Source: Variovorax sp. J22P240
GTDB taxonomy: Bacteria > Pseudomonadota > Gammaproteobacteria > Burkholderiales > Burkholderiaceae_C
Length of the DNA: 64,000 bases
Direction: 5' to 3'
NCBI RefSeq assembly: GCF_030316855.1
Contig: NZ_JASZYR010000003.1
Coordinates: 490,885-554,884, forward strand
The position numbers and the translations under genes are program-made. The notes beneath the pieces were generated by a model, which ran no database searches, was not told the DNA's origin, and was given only the letters and a program-made list of their open reading frames with translations. Below are positions 44,381 to 53,473 of the stretch, one piece after another (positions within the stretch are counted from its first letter, which is position 1; each line of letters starts with the position of its first letter).

Positions 44381-45022
44381 ATGACGACCCTGCGACTCGG
44401 CGACACCGCCCCCAACTTTTCTCAGGAGTCCAGCGATGGCCCGATCGACTTTCACGCGTGGGCCGGCGATTCGTGGGTGGTGCTCTTTTCGCATCCCGCC
44501 GATTTCACGCCGGTCTGCACCACCGAGCTGGGCAAGACGGCGGCACTGTCGGGTGAGTTCGCCCGGCGTGGCGTCAAGCCGATCGCGATCAGCGTCGATC
44601 CGGTCGACAAGCACAGGGAATGGATCGGCGACATCAACGACACGCAGAACACGACGGTGGACTTTCCCATCCTGGCGGACGCCGATCGCAAGGTGGCCAA
44701 TCTCTATGACCTGATCCATCCGAACGCCTCCACCACGGCGACAGTGCGCAGCGTCTTCATCATCGATCCGAAGAAGGTGATCCGCACGATCATCACCTAC
44801 CCGGCGAGCACCGGGCGCAACTTCGACGAGATCCTGCGCGTGATCGATTCACTGCAGCTCACGGACAGCCACAAGGTCGCGACGCCTGTGAACTGGCGGG
44901 ACGGCGATGACGTTGTCATCATCCCCAGCCTGCAGGATCCGGCCGAAATCGCCGAGCGCTTCCCCAAGGGCTACAGGGCCATCCGTCCCTACTTGCGACT
45001 GACGCCGCAACCCAACAAATGA
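44381..45022 (+). CDS. 1-Cys peroxiredoxin paralogue
   Basis: Prx6-class thiol peroxidase of 213 residues with a single peroxidatic Cys in DFTPVCTTELG and the C-terminal module TVRSVFIIDPKKVIRTIITY and ATPVNWRDGDDVVIIPSL. It is close in length and motifs to the protein at 37903-38562, so the two are paralogues. TGGAGT lies 4-9 bases before the ATG. It stands alone on the plus strand. Confidence 0.92.
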   Translation: MTTLRLGDTAPNFSQESSDGPIDFHAWAGDSWVVLFSHPADFTPVCTTELGKTAALSGEFARRGVKPIAISVDPVDKHREWIGDINDTQNTTVDFPILADADRKVANLYDLIHPNASTTATVRSVFIIDPKKVIRTIITYPASTGRNFDEILRVIDSLQLTDSHKVATPVNWRDGDDVVIIPSLQDPAEIAERFPKGYRAIRPYLRLTPQPNK

Positions 45023-45071
45023 AGGCGTGGCCTGAAACGGGGCGGCCATCACGGAAAACCGTGAGTGGCAC

Positions 45072-45341
45072 CTAGAGATCGGCGAAGCCCGTGCTGCCGG
45101 AGTGGTCCCTCGATTGCCACTCGGCCAGCCAGAACTCGACGCGCGTGACGACCCGGTCCAGGGCGAGCTTCCTGTCGCGGTCCAGGTTCGACACAAGCAT
45201 GCGGCAACGCAGGACGCCGGCTTCGCGCAGTTCCGCCACGCCGCCGTGCATCTGGTCTTCGCCCCGTGTGAGTTGGAGGTCGAAGGTCCAGCCTTCCGGC
45301 AGGTTCAAGGAGATTTCGAGGCTGGCGTCTGGGTGGTCCAT
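45072..45341 (-). CDS. Small unknown protein (89 residues)
   Basis: Beta-rich soluble protein; the frame from the ATG at 45341 begins MDHPDASLEISLNLPEGWTF. I do not recognise the family. It sits between the peroxiredoxin and the amidohydrolase, 41 bp before the start of the latter's coding end and on the same strand, so it may be the last gene of that transcript. Confidence 0.5.
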   Translation of the reverse strand: MDHPDASLEISLNLPEGWTFDLQLTRGEDQMHGGVAELREAGVLRCRMLVSNLDRDRKLALDRVVTRVEFWLAEWQSRDHSGSTGFADL

Positions 45342-45382
45342 GGCAACCTGACAGCATACCGCCGCGGGCTGACGGGATACCC

Positions 45383-46801
45383 TCAATTCACATGAGGGTG
45401 GCGGGCCTTTTCATACAGCGTGCGCGCGAGGTCGCGGTGGCGGGCGAGGAGGGGGTCGAGCTCCAGATCGGTGAAGCGCCCGTCGCGAATCCGCACGCGG
45501 CCGTTGATCACGTTCAGGGCCACGGCGCCCGGCTGGCAGAACACCAGCGCGGCCACCGGGTCGTGCCCCGCGCCGGCATGCGCCACGCCGCGCAGGTCGA
45601 AAGCCACGATGTCGGCCGACATGCCCGGCGCGAGCGAACCGATGTCGTCGCGGCCGAGGACCTGGGCGCCACCGAGCGTCGCGATCTCCAGCGCCTCGCG
45701 CGCCGTCATCGCCGCGGGGCCGAAGCCCACGCGCTGCAACAGCATGGCCTGGCGTGCTTCGCCGAGCATGTGGGCGCCATCGTTCGACGCGCTGCCGTCC
45801 ACGCCGAGCCCCACCGGTACGCCCGCTCGGCGCATTGCACCGATGGGCGCGATGCCCGAGGCCAGCCGCATGTTGGAGCACGGGCAGTGCGCCACGCCGG
45901 TGCCGGTGCGGCCGAAGAGGGCGATGCCGGCCTCGTCGAGCTTGACGCAGTGCGCGTGCCATACGTCACGGCCGACCCAGCCGAGATCCTCCGCATATTC
46001 GGCCGGCGTCATGCCGAACTTCTCGCGCGAATAGGCGATGTCGTTGTCGTTCTCCGCCAGGTGCGTGTGCAGCGAAACGCCGCGCTCGCGCGCCAGTTCC
46101 GCAGACAGCCGCATCAAGTCGCGCGAGACCGAGAAGGGCGAGCAGGGCGCGAGCACGATGCGGCGCATCGCGTGGCGCGAGGCATCGTGCCAGTGGCCGA
46201 TGAGCCGCTCGCTGTCTCGCAGGATCGCATCCTCGGTCTCGACAACTTCGTCGGGCGGCAGGCCGCCCAGGCTCCGGCCCACGCTCATGCTGCCGCGCGA
46301 GGCATGGAAGCGCATGCCCATGGTGTCGGCCGCCTCGATCGAGTCGTCGAGCCGCGCGCCGTTCGGAAAAAGATAGAGGTGATCGCTGGTGGTGGTGCAG
46401 CCTGAGAGCATCAGTTCGGCCATCGCGGTTTGCGTCGACACGCGGATCATCTCGGGCGTGATGCGCGCCCACAGCAGGTACAGATGGGTGAGCCAGCCGA
46501 AGAGCTCGGCGTCCTGCGCCTCGGGCACCGCGCGCGTGAGGCTCTGGTACATGTGATGGTGCGTGTTGACCAGCCCCGGCATCATCACGTGGCCGCGCAT
46601 GTCGATCGACTCGGCGCGTCCGGCCAGAAGCGCATCGGCGTAGACGGCCGGCAGCTCGGCAGTGGGGCCCACCCATGCGACGGCGGGGCCTTCCGTGACG
46701 ACCGCCCCGTCCGCTATCTCGCGCCGCGCCGCGTCCATGGTGACCAGCACGTCGGCATGTTGGAGGACGAGCGGGCGGTGGGGTGTGGAGGACGCGGTCA
46801 T
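45383..46801 (-). CDS. Amidohydrolase, 8-oxoguanine/guanine deaminase-like
   Basis: Cytosolic metal-dependent deaminase of 472 residues in the TrzN/AtzB/8-oxoguanine deaminase group. Metal ligands are visible as NTHHHMYQSLTR (HxH-type), HTHLAEND, WHAHCVKL and the Asp in GLGVDGSASND. SSRGSMS and PCSPFSVS are substrate-pocket motifs in this group. The best guess is 8-oxoguanine deaminase; chlorohydrolase-like or other purine deaminases are alternatives. The ATG at 46801 follows the usual N-terminal strands. Confidence 0.82.
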   Translation of the reverse strand: MTASSTPHRPLVLQHADVLVTMDAARREIADGAVVTEGPAVAWVGPTAELPAVYADALLAGRAESIDMRGHVMMPGLVNTHHHMYQSLTRAVPEAQDAELFGWLTHLYLLWARITPEMIRVSTQTAMAELMLSGCTTTSDHLYLFPNGARLDDSIEAADTMGMRFHASRGSMSVGRSLGGLPPDEVVETEDAILRDSERLIGHWHDASRHAMRRIVLAPCSPFSVSRDLMRLSAELARERGVSLHTHLAENDNDIAYSREKFGMTPAEYAEDLGWVGRDVWHAHCVKLDEAGIALFGRTGTGVAHCPCSNMRLASGIAPIGAMRRAGVPVGLGVDGSASNDGAHMLGEARQAMLLQRVGFGPAAMTAREALEIATLGGAQVLGRDDIGSLAPGMSADIVAFDLRGVAHAGAGHDPVAALVFCQPGAVALNVINGRVRIRDGRFTDLELDPLLARHRDLARTLYEKARHPHVN

Positions 46802-46881
46802 GGGTCGGGATTCTGCGCCGGCATGCAGAAATAACTTGCACCACCCCTGTTCAGCGGCCGTCCTCCTGCCGATAGAACGGA

Positions 46882-47523
46882 GTGACCCCGACCCGACACG
46901 GCGAGCCCGGCTACCGAATCCTGATGCGCGAAGGGTGCAGGCTCGTCTATGGGCCCATGCCGCTGGCGGAGTTCCTGAATCTCCTGAGTCGGGCGCATGA
47001 CAGCGAGGTGCTGCATCCCGGCCTGGCACGCATGCTGGGTGCGACGGCGGTCGTCGGGCCGCTCGAGGCGCTGGCGCGGATTCGGCGGCAGGAAACTCCT
47101 GCTGCAGTCGAGCGCGTGCGCGTGCAACTGGGCCGCGCCGCGCTGCTTCTCGATCTGTATTCGCTGCGCTGGCTCGCGGCTGGCGAGCAGGGCCCCGCCA
47201 GCCTGGCCCTGTTCGTGCTGTTGACAGGTGTGAGACCCCGGTACTACAGGGGGAGGACGACGGAAGACGTCCCGCGCGAGGCGAACGCCTTCCGTCGTTG
47301 CCGCCAGCTGATCGAACAGGTGCCGGCGCTGCGGCGCGCCTTGCCGGTGCTGGCGCAGCGCGTGGCGGAGCCCGGCATTGCGGAGTGGGCGGCCATCGCC
47401 GAAGCCTGGGACGATCTCTGCGAGCAGATGGACCACGAGGCGCCCGATTGGCGGGACGGCCCGATCAAGGCCCAGGGCGTGACGGCCATGCTGAATTGCT
47501 TCCGCGAGCTGGAAACTGCCTGA
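46882..47523 (+). CDS. Unknown protein, helical (213 residues)
   Basis: Mainly alpha-helical soluble protein; no motif is recognised. GTG at 46882 and an in-frame ATG at 46924 are both possible starts. The Arg-rich stretch RRQETPAAVERVRVQLGRAA and a C-terminal half with Trp (WDDLCEQMDHEAPDW) are the only features. It is divergent from the amidohydrolase and convergent with the gene at 47527. Confidence 0.55.
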   Translation: MTPTRHGEPGYRILMREGCRLVYGPMPLAEFLNLLSRAHDSEVLHPGLARMLGATAVVGPLEALARIRRQETPAAVERVRVQLGRAALLLDLYSLRWLAAGEQGPASLALFVLLTGVRPRYYRGRTTEDVPREANAFRRCRQLIEQVPALRRALPVLAQRVAEPGIAEWAAIAEAWDDLCEQMDHEAPDWRDGPIKAQGVTAMLNCFRELETA

Positions 47524-47526
47524 GCT

Positions 47527-48129
47527 TCAGTGCCCCGGCCTGCGTGCGCTGCCGTTGCGCGCCCGATGCGAGAGGAACCGGCGCAGCCAGGCGTTGGCAC
47601 GCGGTGCCTTGCCGGGCAACGCGGCAGTTTCGCGCTCCCTGAAGGCTGCCCATTCGGCCTGAGTGGCTGCGTTGAGTGCCGACAGATTTGCGACGTTGTA
47701 TTGCCAGAACGCGGCCACCGCGAAATGCCCCGCGCGTTCGCCCTTGGGCTTGGGCGTGATCACGATGTGCTCCGCGCCGATGCTCTGCAGCAACGCCGAT
47801 CGAGAACCGGCCAGGCGGATGCCGTTGCCGTAGCCCTCGATGTCCCGGTTCAGGACGAAGCTGATCACCGACACGCTGGAAAAGTGTGTCGCAATGAAGG
47901 CCACCAGCTCCAGGAGCAGCACCCGGCCGATGCGCAGTTTCTGCAGGGCGTGGCTACACGCTTCGGACGATGGCGTGTAGTGCTGGATGCGAACTTCCGT
48001 ACCGCCGCGGCTCACGGGCACCGGGTCCAGCGTGCCGACGTGGATCTCGCCGTAGTAGGCGAAGATGGGCGCGCCCAGCACGCAGGGGGCCGAATCGGGC
48101 CCTGTGAACCGCAGTGCTGTGATGCTCAT
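47527..48129 (-). CDS. Unknown protein (200 residues)
   Basis: The N-terminus has GAPIFAYYGEIHVGTLDPV and the middle has LLLELVAFIATHFSSVSVISFVL, which suggests a small acyltransferase-like or N-acyl-sensing fold, but the family is not identified. The C-terminal tail is Arg-rich. ATG at 48129. Convergent with the preceding gene. Confidence 0.55.
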   Translation of the reverse strand: MSITALRFTGPDSAPCVLGAPIFAYYGEIHVGTLDPVPVSRGGTEVRIQHYTPSSEACSHALQKLRIGRVLLLELVAFIATHFSSVSVISFVLNRDIEGYGNGIRLAGSRSALLQSIGAEHIVITPKPKGERAGHFAVAAFWQYNVANLSALNAATQAEWAAFRERETAALPGKAPRANAWLRRFLSHRARNGSARRPGH

Positions 48130-48365
48130 GTGTTGCCCGCGCTTCCCTCATCCGTTTGAGTCATCGGCACCGCGCGCAGGCGCCCGTACCGCTATGGCGC
48201 TCGATTTTCGAGCGCACTGCCTGAGTTGAATTGGCCGAACAGCGGGGTGTTTCCCCGCGATGTTCGCGCGGCTACTCCGTGGTGGCCGGCACGGGCGAAA
48301 GGATGCGGCTACAGTCCCCGGCGGCTCGCGCCCGCTTCCGAATCCCCGAGAACAAAGACAAGTCC

Positions 48366-49619
48366 ATGCCTTCTTCAGCCCGAGCCCCCGGCTCACTCGC
48401 GGCTCCCACGCTCGCCCTCACATCCGCCACCACCTCGACCCCGACGCGCGCACGCCAGGTGTTGCTGGGCCTCAGCCTGATCCTGATTGCGTTCAATCTG
48501 CGGCCGGTGTTCGGCAGCCTCTCCGTCCTGCTGCCCGAGGTCATGAAGGACACCGGCCTCTCGCCATCGGGCGCGAGCCTGCTCACGACGCTGCCGCTGC
48601 TTTGCCTCGGCCTGTTCGCGGCGCCCGCACCAGCGCTGGCCCGGCGCTTCGGCCCCGAGCGCACGCTGCTGGGCGCGCTGCTTCTGATCTGCATCGGCAC
48701 GCTGTTGCGCGGAACGGGCAGCCTGCCGATGCTGTTCTTCTCGTCGGCGCTGGCCGGAGCGGGCATCGCGGTCTCCAACGTCCTGCTGCCGGGGCTGGTC
48801 AAGCGCGACTTCAGCAGCCACGCCGCGATGATGACGGGCTTCTACACGCTGGCCGTGTGCGCGGGCGCGTCGAGCTCCGCGGCGTTCACCGTTCCGCTGG
48901 AGCATTCCTTCGGAGGCTCCTGGACGGCCGCATTGGCCTTCTGGGCGCTGCCGGCCGGCATCGTCGTGCTGCTGTGGGCGCCGCAGGCGCTGGCCGCACG
49001 CCCGCGGCAGGCCCACGCCAGCGCCCACACGGGGACCCTGTGGCGTGACCCGCTCGCGTGGCAGGTGACCTGTTTCATGGGGCTGCAATCCGCGCTGGCC
49101 TACATCGTCATGGGATGGCTCGCGCCGATGCTGCGCGAGCGCGGCCTGGACAGCGCGACCGCCGGCTTCGTGCTGGGCGTGTCGATCCTCGTGCAGCTCG
49201 CGACCTGCCTCGTGACGCCTTCGATCGCCGCGCGCTGCCGCAACCAGCGTGGGCTGGCGCTGGGCCTCACGGTCATCATCCTGCTGTCGATGCTGGCCTT
49301 TCTCTTCGCGCCGCTGAGCGGCGTGTGGTTCTGGGCCGTGCTGCTGGGCTGCGGGCAAGGCGGATCGTTCGCGCTCGCCCTGAGCCTGATCGTGATGCGC
49401 TCGCCCGACGCGACCGTGACCGCGCAGCTGTCGGCCATGGCGCAGGGCTGGGGCTATGTGCTGGCGGCGACCGGCCCGCTCATCGCGGGATTGCTGCGCG
49501 GCTGGACCGGGGGCTTCCAGTCCTCCGCCGTGCTGATGGTCGTCATCGCCGCCGGAATGGCCTGGAGCGGCTGGGGCGCCGGTCGCCGCCTGCACGTGCG
49601 GCCGGGTGGCGCGCGCTGA
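48366..49619 (+). CDS. MFS transporter, CynX/NimT family
   Basis: Permease of 417 residues with 12 predicted helices (RQVLLGLSLILIAFNLRPVF, LLTTLPLLCLGLFAAPAPALA, and so on) and the CynX-like NLRPVFGSLSVLLPEV motif at the start of the first half. Relatives export or import small anions such as cyanate or nitroimidazoles; the substrate is unknown here. ATG at 48366. It is preceded by a 236 bp gap after the divergent minus-strand gene at 47527-48129. Confidence 0.88.
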   Translation: MPSSARAPGSLAAPTLALTSATTSTPTRARQVLLGLSLILIAFNLRPVFGSLSVLLPEVMKDTGLSPSGASLLTTLPLLCLGLFAAPAPALARRFGPERTLLGALLLICIGTLLRGTGSLPMLFFSSALAGAGIAVSNVLLPGLVKRDFSSHAAMMTGFYTLAVCAGASSSAAFTVPLEHSFGGSWTAALAFWALPAGIVVLLWAPQALAARPRQAHASAHTGTLWRDPLAWQVTCFMGLQSALAYIVMGWLAPMLRERGLDSATAGFVLGVSILVQLATCLVTPSIAARCRNQRGLALGLTVIILLSMLAFLFAPLSGVWFWAVLLGCGQGGSFALALSLIVMRSPDATVTAQLSAMAQGWGYVLAATGPLIAGLLRGWTGGFQSSAVLMVVIAAGMAWSGWGAGRRLHVRPGGAR

Positions 49620-49640
49620 GGCACGCGCGTTCCATCGAGG

Positions 49641-50606
49641 TCATTCGGGCTGGATGCCGGCGTCCTTGGCGACCTTGGCCCACTTGACCGTCTCGGTGCC
49701 GATGAAGTCGGTGAACTGCTGCGGTGAGCCGCCGCCGGGTTCGATGCCGTTGTCCAGCAGGGTCTTGCGCACGTCCGGCATCGCGAGGATCTTGTTGACC
49801 TCGGCGTTGAGCCTGGCGACCGTGGCCTTCGGCGTGCCGGCCGGCGCAAGCAGACCGCCCCAGGTGCTGGTCTCGTAGCCGGCCAGTCCCGCCTCCTGCA
49901 TCGTGAGCACATCCGGCAGGATCGACGAGCGCTTGAGCGTCGTCACGGCCAGCGGCTTCAGCCGGTTGGCCTTGACCTGCACATTGACCGCCGCGACGGT
50001 GTCGAACATGAGCGAGGTGCGCCCGCTGATGAGGTCGGGGTGCGCCAGCGTGCTGCCCTTGTAGGGGATGTGCGTCATGTCGATCCCGGTCATGCTCTTG
50101 AACAGCTCGCCCGAAAAGTGCGGCGCGCCGCCGCTGCCGCTGGAGGCGAAGCTCAGCTTGCCCGGGTTGGACTTGCCGTAGGCGATCAACTCCTTGAGAG
50201 AATTCACCGGCAGCGTCGGCGACACCACCAGCACGAGCGGCACGACGTGCGTCAGCACCACCGGCTCGAAACCCTTGACCGTGTCGAAGGGCAGCTTCTT
50301 CACCATGCTGGGATTGATCGCATGGCTGCTCGCCACCAGGGCCAGCATGTGGCCGTCCGGCGGGCTCTTGGCCACGAGATCGGTGCCGATGATGCCGGTG
50401 GCGCCGGCGCGGTTGTCGATCACCACCGACTGGCCCCACGCCTCGGTGAGCTTCTGTCCGATGAGCCGCGCCGTCAGGTCGATGGCGCCGCCCGGCGAGG
50501 CGGGCACGACGATGGTGATGGGCTTGCTCGGGAAGGTCTGTGCCATCGCGGGCAGGGCGCACGCGATGGAAAGAAGCGTTGCGGCGGCGAGTGTTCTGCG
50601 TTGCAT
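49641..50606 (-). CDS. Bug-family (TctC) solute receptor 1
   Basis: Periplasmic binding protein of 321 residues with a signal peptide (MQRRTLAAATLLSIACALPA, cleaved near AMAQ). The Bug signature is clear: FPSKPITIVVPASPGGAIDL, VVIDNRAGATGIIG, DMTHIPYKGS. It probably binds a carboxylate or sugar acid. It is the last gene of the LacI-controlled operon, with a 27 bp gap to the RraA-like gene. No TctA/TctB membrane genes are nearby, a feature common to Bug receptors. Confidence 0.9.
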   Translation of the reverse strand: MQRRTLAAATLLSIACALPAMAQTFPSKPITIVVPASPGGAIDLTARLIGQKLTEAWGQSVVIDNRAGATGIIGTDLVAKSPPDGHMLALVASSHAINPSMVKKLPFDTVKGFEPVVLTHVVPLVLVVSPTLPVNSLKELIAYGKSNPGKLSFASSGSGGAPHFSGELFKSMTGIDMTHIPYKGSTLAHPDLISGRTSLMFDTVAAVNVQVKANRLKPLAVTTLKRSSILPDVLTMQEAGLAGYETSTWGGLLAPAGTPKATVARLNAEVNKILAMPDVRKTLLDNGIEPGGGSPQQFTDFIGTETVKWAKVAKDAGIQPE

Positions 50607-50633
50607 CAATGACTCCGTGTTCGACTCGCCGGC

Positions 50634-51371
50634 TTAGTCCGCGTTGCCCTTGCGCGTGGCCTCGTAGGCGGCACGCGTCTCCGCGTTGGGCGGATAGGTG
50701 CCCGCGAGCTTCGCGCCGCCTTCGATGCGCGCGAGGATGAAGGCCTCCATCTTTTCCTGCTCCGTCGCGTCGCGCGCCACTTCTTCGGCGAGATGCTGCG
50801 GGATCACGACCACGCCTTCTTCATCACCGACGACCACGTCGCCCGGATACACGGCCACGCCACCGCAGCCGATCGGCACGTCGAGGTCGATCGCGTGGTG
50901 GTGGATCAGGTTCAGCGGTGCGCTCCCGCCGGCGCAGAACACAGGGAAGTCCATCTGCGAGATCGGACCGCTGTCGCGCACCGGCCCGTCGGACACCAGC
51001 CCTGCCGCGCCGCGCACCTTGAGCCGCGTGGTGAGGATCTGGCCACCGGAGGCCACGCGTGTCTCGCCGCGGCAATCGATGACCAGCACGTGGCCGGGCG
51101 GCACGCTCTCGATGCCCTTGCGTTGCGGATGGTTCGGATCGTCGAAGGCGCTGATCTGGTCGAGATCCTCGCGCGCCGGGATGTTGCGCATCGTGAAGGC
51201 CGGGCCGACGAGATTGCCGCCCGAGGGCTTCGTCAGGCGGCCGACGCCTTGCAGGTAAACGTTGCGGAACCCGCGCTTGAAGAGCTGCGTGCACAGCGTG
51301 GCGACGCTCACGTGGCGCAGCAGTTCGCGGGATGCATCGGAGAGGGGAGTGGATGTGGTGGCTTCGGTCAT
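50634..51371 (-). CDS. RraA-like / HMG-CHA aldolase superfamily protein
   Basis: Protein of 245 residues of the RraA/dimethylmenaquinone methyltransferase-like superfamily, many of which are 4-hydroxy-4-methyl-2-oxoglutarate (HMG/CHA) or sugar-acid aldolases. Visible are GGNLVGPAFTMR, LVIDCRGETRVASGG, the G-(x)-R-D element GLVSDGPVRDSG and VYPGDVVVGDEEGVVVIP. Within a dehydratase operon the likely role is cleavage of a 2-keto-3-deoxy sugar acid to pyruvate, though this is inference. Confidence 0.85.
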   Translation of the reverse strand: MTEATTSTPLSDASRELLRHVSVATLCTQLFKRGFRNVYLQGVGRLTKPSGGNLVGPAFTMRNIPAREDLDQISAFDDPNHPQRKGIESVPPGHVLVIDCRGETRVASGGQILTTRLKVRGAAGLVSDGPVRDSGPISQMDFPVFCAGGSAPLNLIHHHAIDLDVPIGCGGVAVYPGDVVVGDEEGVVVIPQHLAEEVARDATEQEKMEAFILARIEGGAKLAGTYPPNAETRAAYEATRKGNAD

Positions 51372-51402
51372 GGTTGTTCGAGGTGATGAGAGATGTTGGA
51401 AC

Positions 51403-52404
51403 TCAGTTGGCCGTCGCTCCGGACTTGCGAACGAGTTCACCCCAGCGAGGGATTTCCTTCTGCATGAGCGCTGCGAGCTGCGCGGGAGAGCCGGCCACGA
51501 CCTCCATGCCCAGCTGGTTCGTGAGCTTGTCCTTGACGTCGGGCATCTGCAGGATCTTGGCGATCTCGGTCGAGAGCCGCTGTGCGATCGGCTTGGGCAG
51601 GTCCTTCGGTGCATAGACCGCTTGCCACGAAGCCATCTCGAATCCGGGAACGCCGGCCTCGGCCATCGTCGGCAACTGCGGCGCCAGCGCCATTCGCTTG
51701 GCGGTGGTGACGGCCAGCAGCTTCAGCTTGCCGGCCTGCACCAGCGGCAGCGCGGCAGTGATCTGGTCGAACATGAAAGTGACCTGGCCGGACGACACAT
51801 CGAGCATCGCGGGGGGCGTGCCCTTGTAGGGGATGTGCGTGAGCTTCACCCCGATCATGTCGCCCAGCATCTCCCCCGCGAGATGCGTGGAGGTACCCGC
51901 GCCCGAGGAGGCGAAGGTGCGCTTCGAAGAATCCTTCTTCAGCAGCGCGATCAGTTCCGGCACCGAGTTCACGCCAAGGTTCGGATCGACGATCAGCACG
52001 TTGGGCAGAAAGGCCACGAGCGAGATCGGCTCGAAGTCCTTCACCGGGTCGTAGGGCAGGTTCTTGTAGAGGCTCGCGTTGATGGCGTGCGTGCTGATCG
52101 TGCCGCCGAAGAGCGTGTAGCCATCGGGCTTCGCCTTCGCGACATAGCTCGCGCCGACCGCACCGGCTGCACCCGGCTTGTTGTCGACCACCACTGGCTG
52201 GCCGAGGACTTCGCCGAGCTTCTGCGCGATCACGCGGCCGATCACGTCGGTCGAGCCGCCGGGCGTGAAGGGAACGACGTAGGTGATCGGCCGGCTCGGC
52301 CACGCGTCGGCCTGGGCCATGGCGATGCCGGGAATCGCTGCGGCGACGCCGAGGCCGCCGAGGGTCTTGAGTGCCGCGCGGCGGCTGCTGAAGGGCTGGG
52401 TCAT
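51403..52404 (-). CDS. Bug-family (TctC) solute receptor 2
   Basis: Periplasmic receptor of 333 residues. The N-terminus SSRRAALKTLGGLGVAAAIPG has a twin-arginine motif, so export may use Tat rather than Sec. The core has WPSRPITYVVPFTPGGSTDV, VVVDNKPGAAGAVG and KLTHIPYKGTPPAMLDV. Third gene of the operon, 29 bp from receptor 3 and 31 bp from the RraA-like gene. Confidence 0.9.
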   Translation of the reverse strand: MTQPFSSRRAALKTLGGLGVAAAIPGIAMAQADAWPSRPITYVVPFTPGGSTDVIGRVIAQKLGEVLGQPVVVDNKPGAAGAVGASYVAKAKPDGYTLFGGTISTHAINASLYKNLPYDPVKDFEPISLVAFLPNVLIVDPNLGVNSVPELIALLKKDSSKRTFASSGAGTSTHLAGEMLGDMIGVKLTHIPYKGTPPAMLDVSSGQVTFMFDQITAALPLVQAGKLKLLAVTTAKRMALAPQLPTMAEAGVPGFEMASWQAVYAPKDLPKPIAQRLSTEIAKILQMPDVKDKLTNQLGMEVVAGSPAQLAALMQKEIPRWGELVRKSGATAN

Positions 52405-52433
52405 GGGCTTGTCTCTCCGGTGGGATGCGGCAC

Positions 52434-53432
52434 TCAATCGACGCCGATGTTCTTGTCGCGAATCACGCGGCCGTAGCGCGCGCGGTCGGTGTCTATCAGT
52501 GCCTTGAGTTCCGCCGGGCCGGTGCCGCGCGGGACCGCGCCCTGTTCGACCAGGGTCTGTCGTGTCTCGGGCACCGAGAGCACGCTTTTCACATCGGCGG
52601 CCAGCTTGTCCACGATCGGCTGCGGCGTGCCTGCGGGCGCGAGCAGCCCGATCCACGAACCCGATTCGGCGTTGGGCACGCCGGCTTCGGCGAGCGTCGG
52701 CAAGTCAGGCAGGGTAGGCGAGCGGGCGCTGCCCGTCACCGCCAGGCCGCGCAGCTTGCCCGCCTTGATGTAGCTCGCGGATTCGAGGATGGATGCGAAG
52801 AGCACATCGACGTGGCCGCCCATGAGGTCGGTCATCGCGGGCGTGCCGCCCTTGTAGGGCACGTGCGTCATGCGCACCGCGGCCGCCGCCGCGAAGATCT
52901 CGCCCGTCAGGTGAGGCGAGCCGCCGCTGCCGGAGCTGGCGAACATCAGCTTGTCCGGCGAGGCCTTGGCGAGCGCGACGAACTCCTTCACGCTCTTCGC
53001 CTGCACGCTGGGGCCGACCATCATCACGAAAGGCAACTCGGCCACCAGCGACACGGGCGCGAACGCGCGGTCCGTGTCGTAGGGCATCTTCTTGTAGAGC
53101 GAGGGATTGATGGACTGCGTGCCGACATTGCCGATCAGCAGCGTGTAGCCGTCGGGCTTGGCCTTGGCGACCATCTCGGCACCGACCAGCCCCGCCGCGC
53201 CGGCGCGGTTGTCGACGACCACGCCCTGGCCCCATTTCTGCGCGAGCTTCTGCGCCAGCAGGCGTGCGCCGAGATCGGTGCCGCCGCCTGCGGGGAAAGG
53301 CACGACGATGGTGACGGTGCGGTTCGGAAACGCGTCAGTTGCTGGTGGTGAAGGCGGCGTTTGCGCGTGGGTCGCCGCGGCGCATGCCAGCAGCAGAGAG
53401 AGGACGCCAACGCGTCGCAGGGTATGGCTCAT
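52434..53432 (-). CDS. Bug-family (TctC) solute receptor 3
   Basis: Periplasmic receptor of 332 residues with a Sec signal (MSHTLRRVGVLSLLLACAAA, cleaved near THAQ). Signature segments are FPNRTVTIVVPFPAGGGTDL, VVVDNRAGAAGLVG, RMTHVPYKGGTPAMTDL. It is clearly distinct from its two operon neighbours, so the three may serve different ligands or steps. It lies 41 bp after the dehydratase. Confidence 0.9.
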   Translation of the reverse strand: MSHTLRRVGVLSLLLACAAATHAQTPPSPPATDAFPNRTVTIVVPFPAGGGTDLGARLLAQKLAQKWGQGVVVDNRAGAAGLVGAEMVAKAKPDGYTLLIGNVGTQSINPSLYKKMPYDTDRAFAPVSLVAELPFVMMVGPSVQAKSVKEFVALAKASPDKLMFASSGSGGSPHLTGEIFAAAAAVRMTHVPYKGGTPAMTDLMGGHVDVLFASILESASYIKAGKLRGLAVTGSARSPTLPDLPTLAEAGVPNAESGSWIGLLAPAGTPQPIVDKLAADVKSVLSVPETRQTLVEQGAVPRGTGPAELKALIDTDRARYGRVIRDKNIGVD

Positions 53433-53473
53433 GTTTGTCTCGCTCCAGTGTTGAGAGATGCGGCGCTGCGCCG

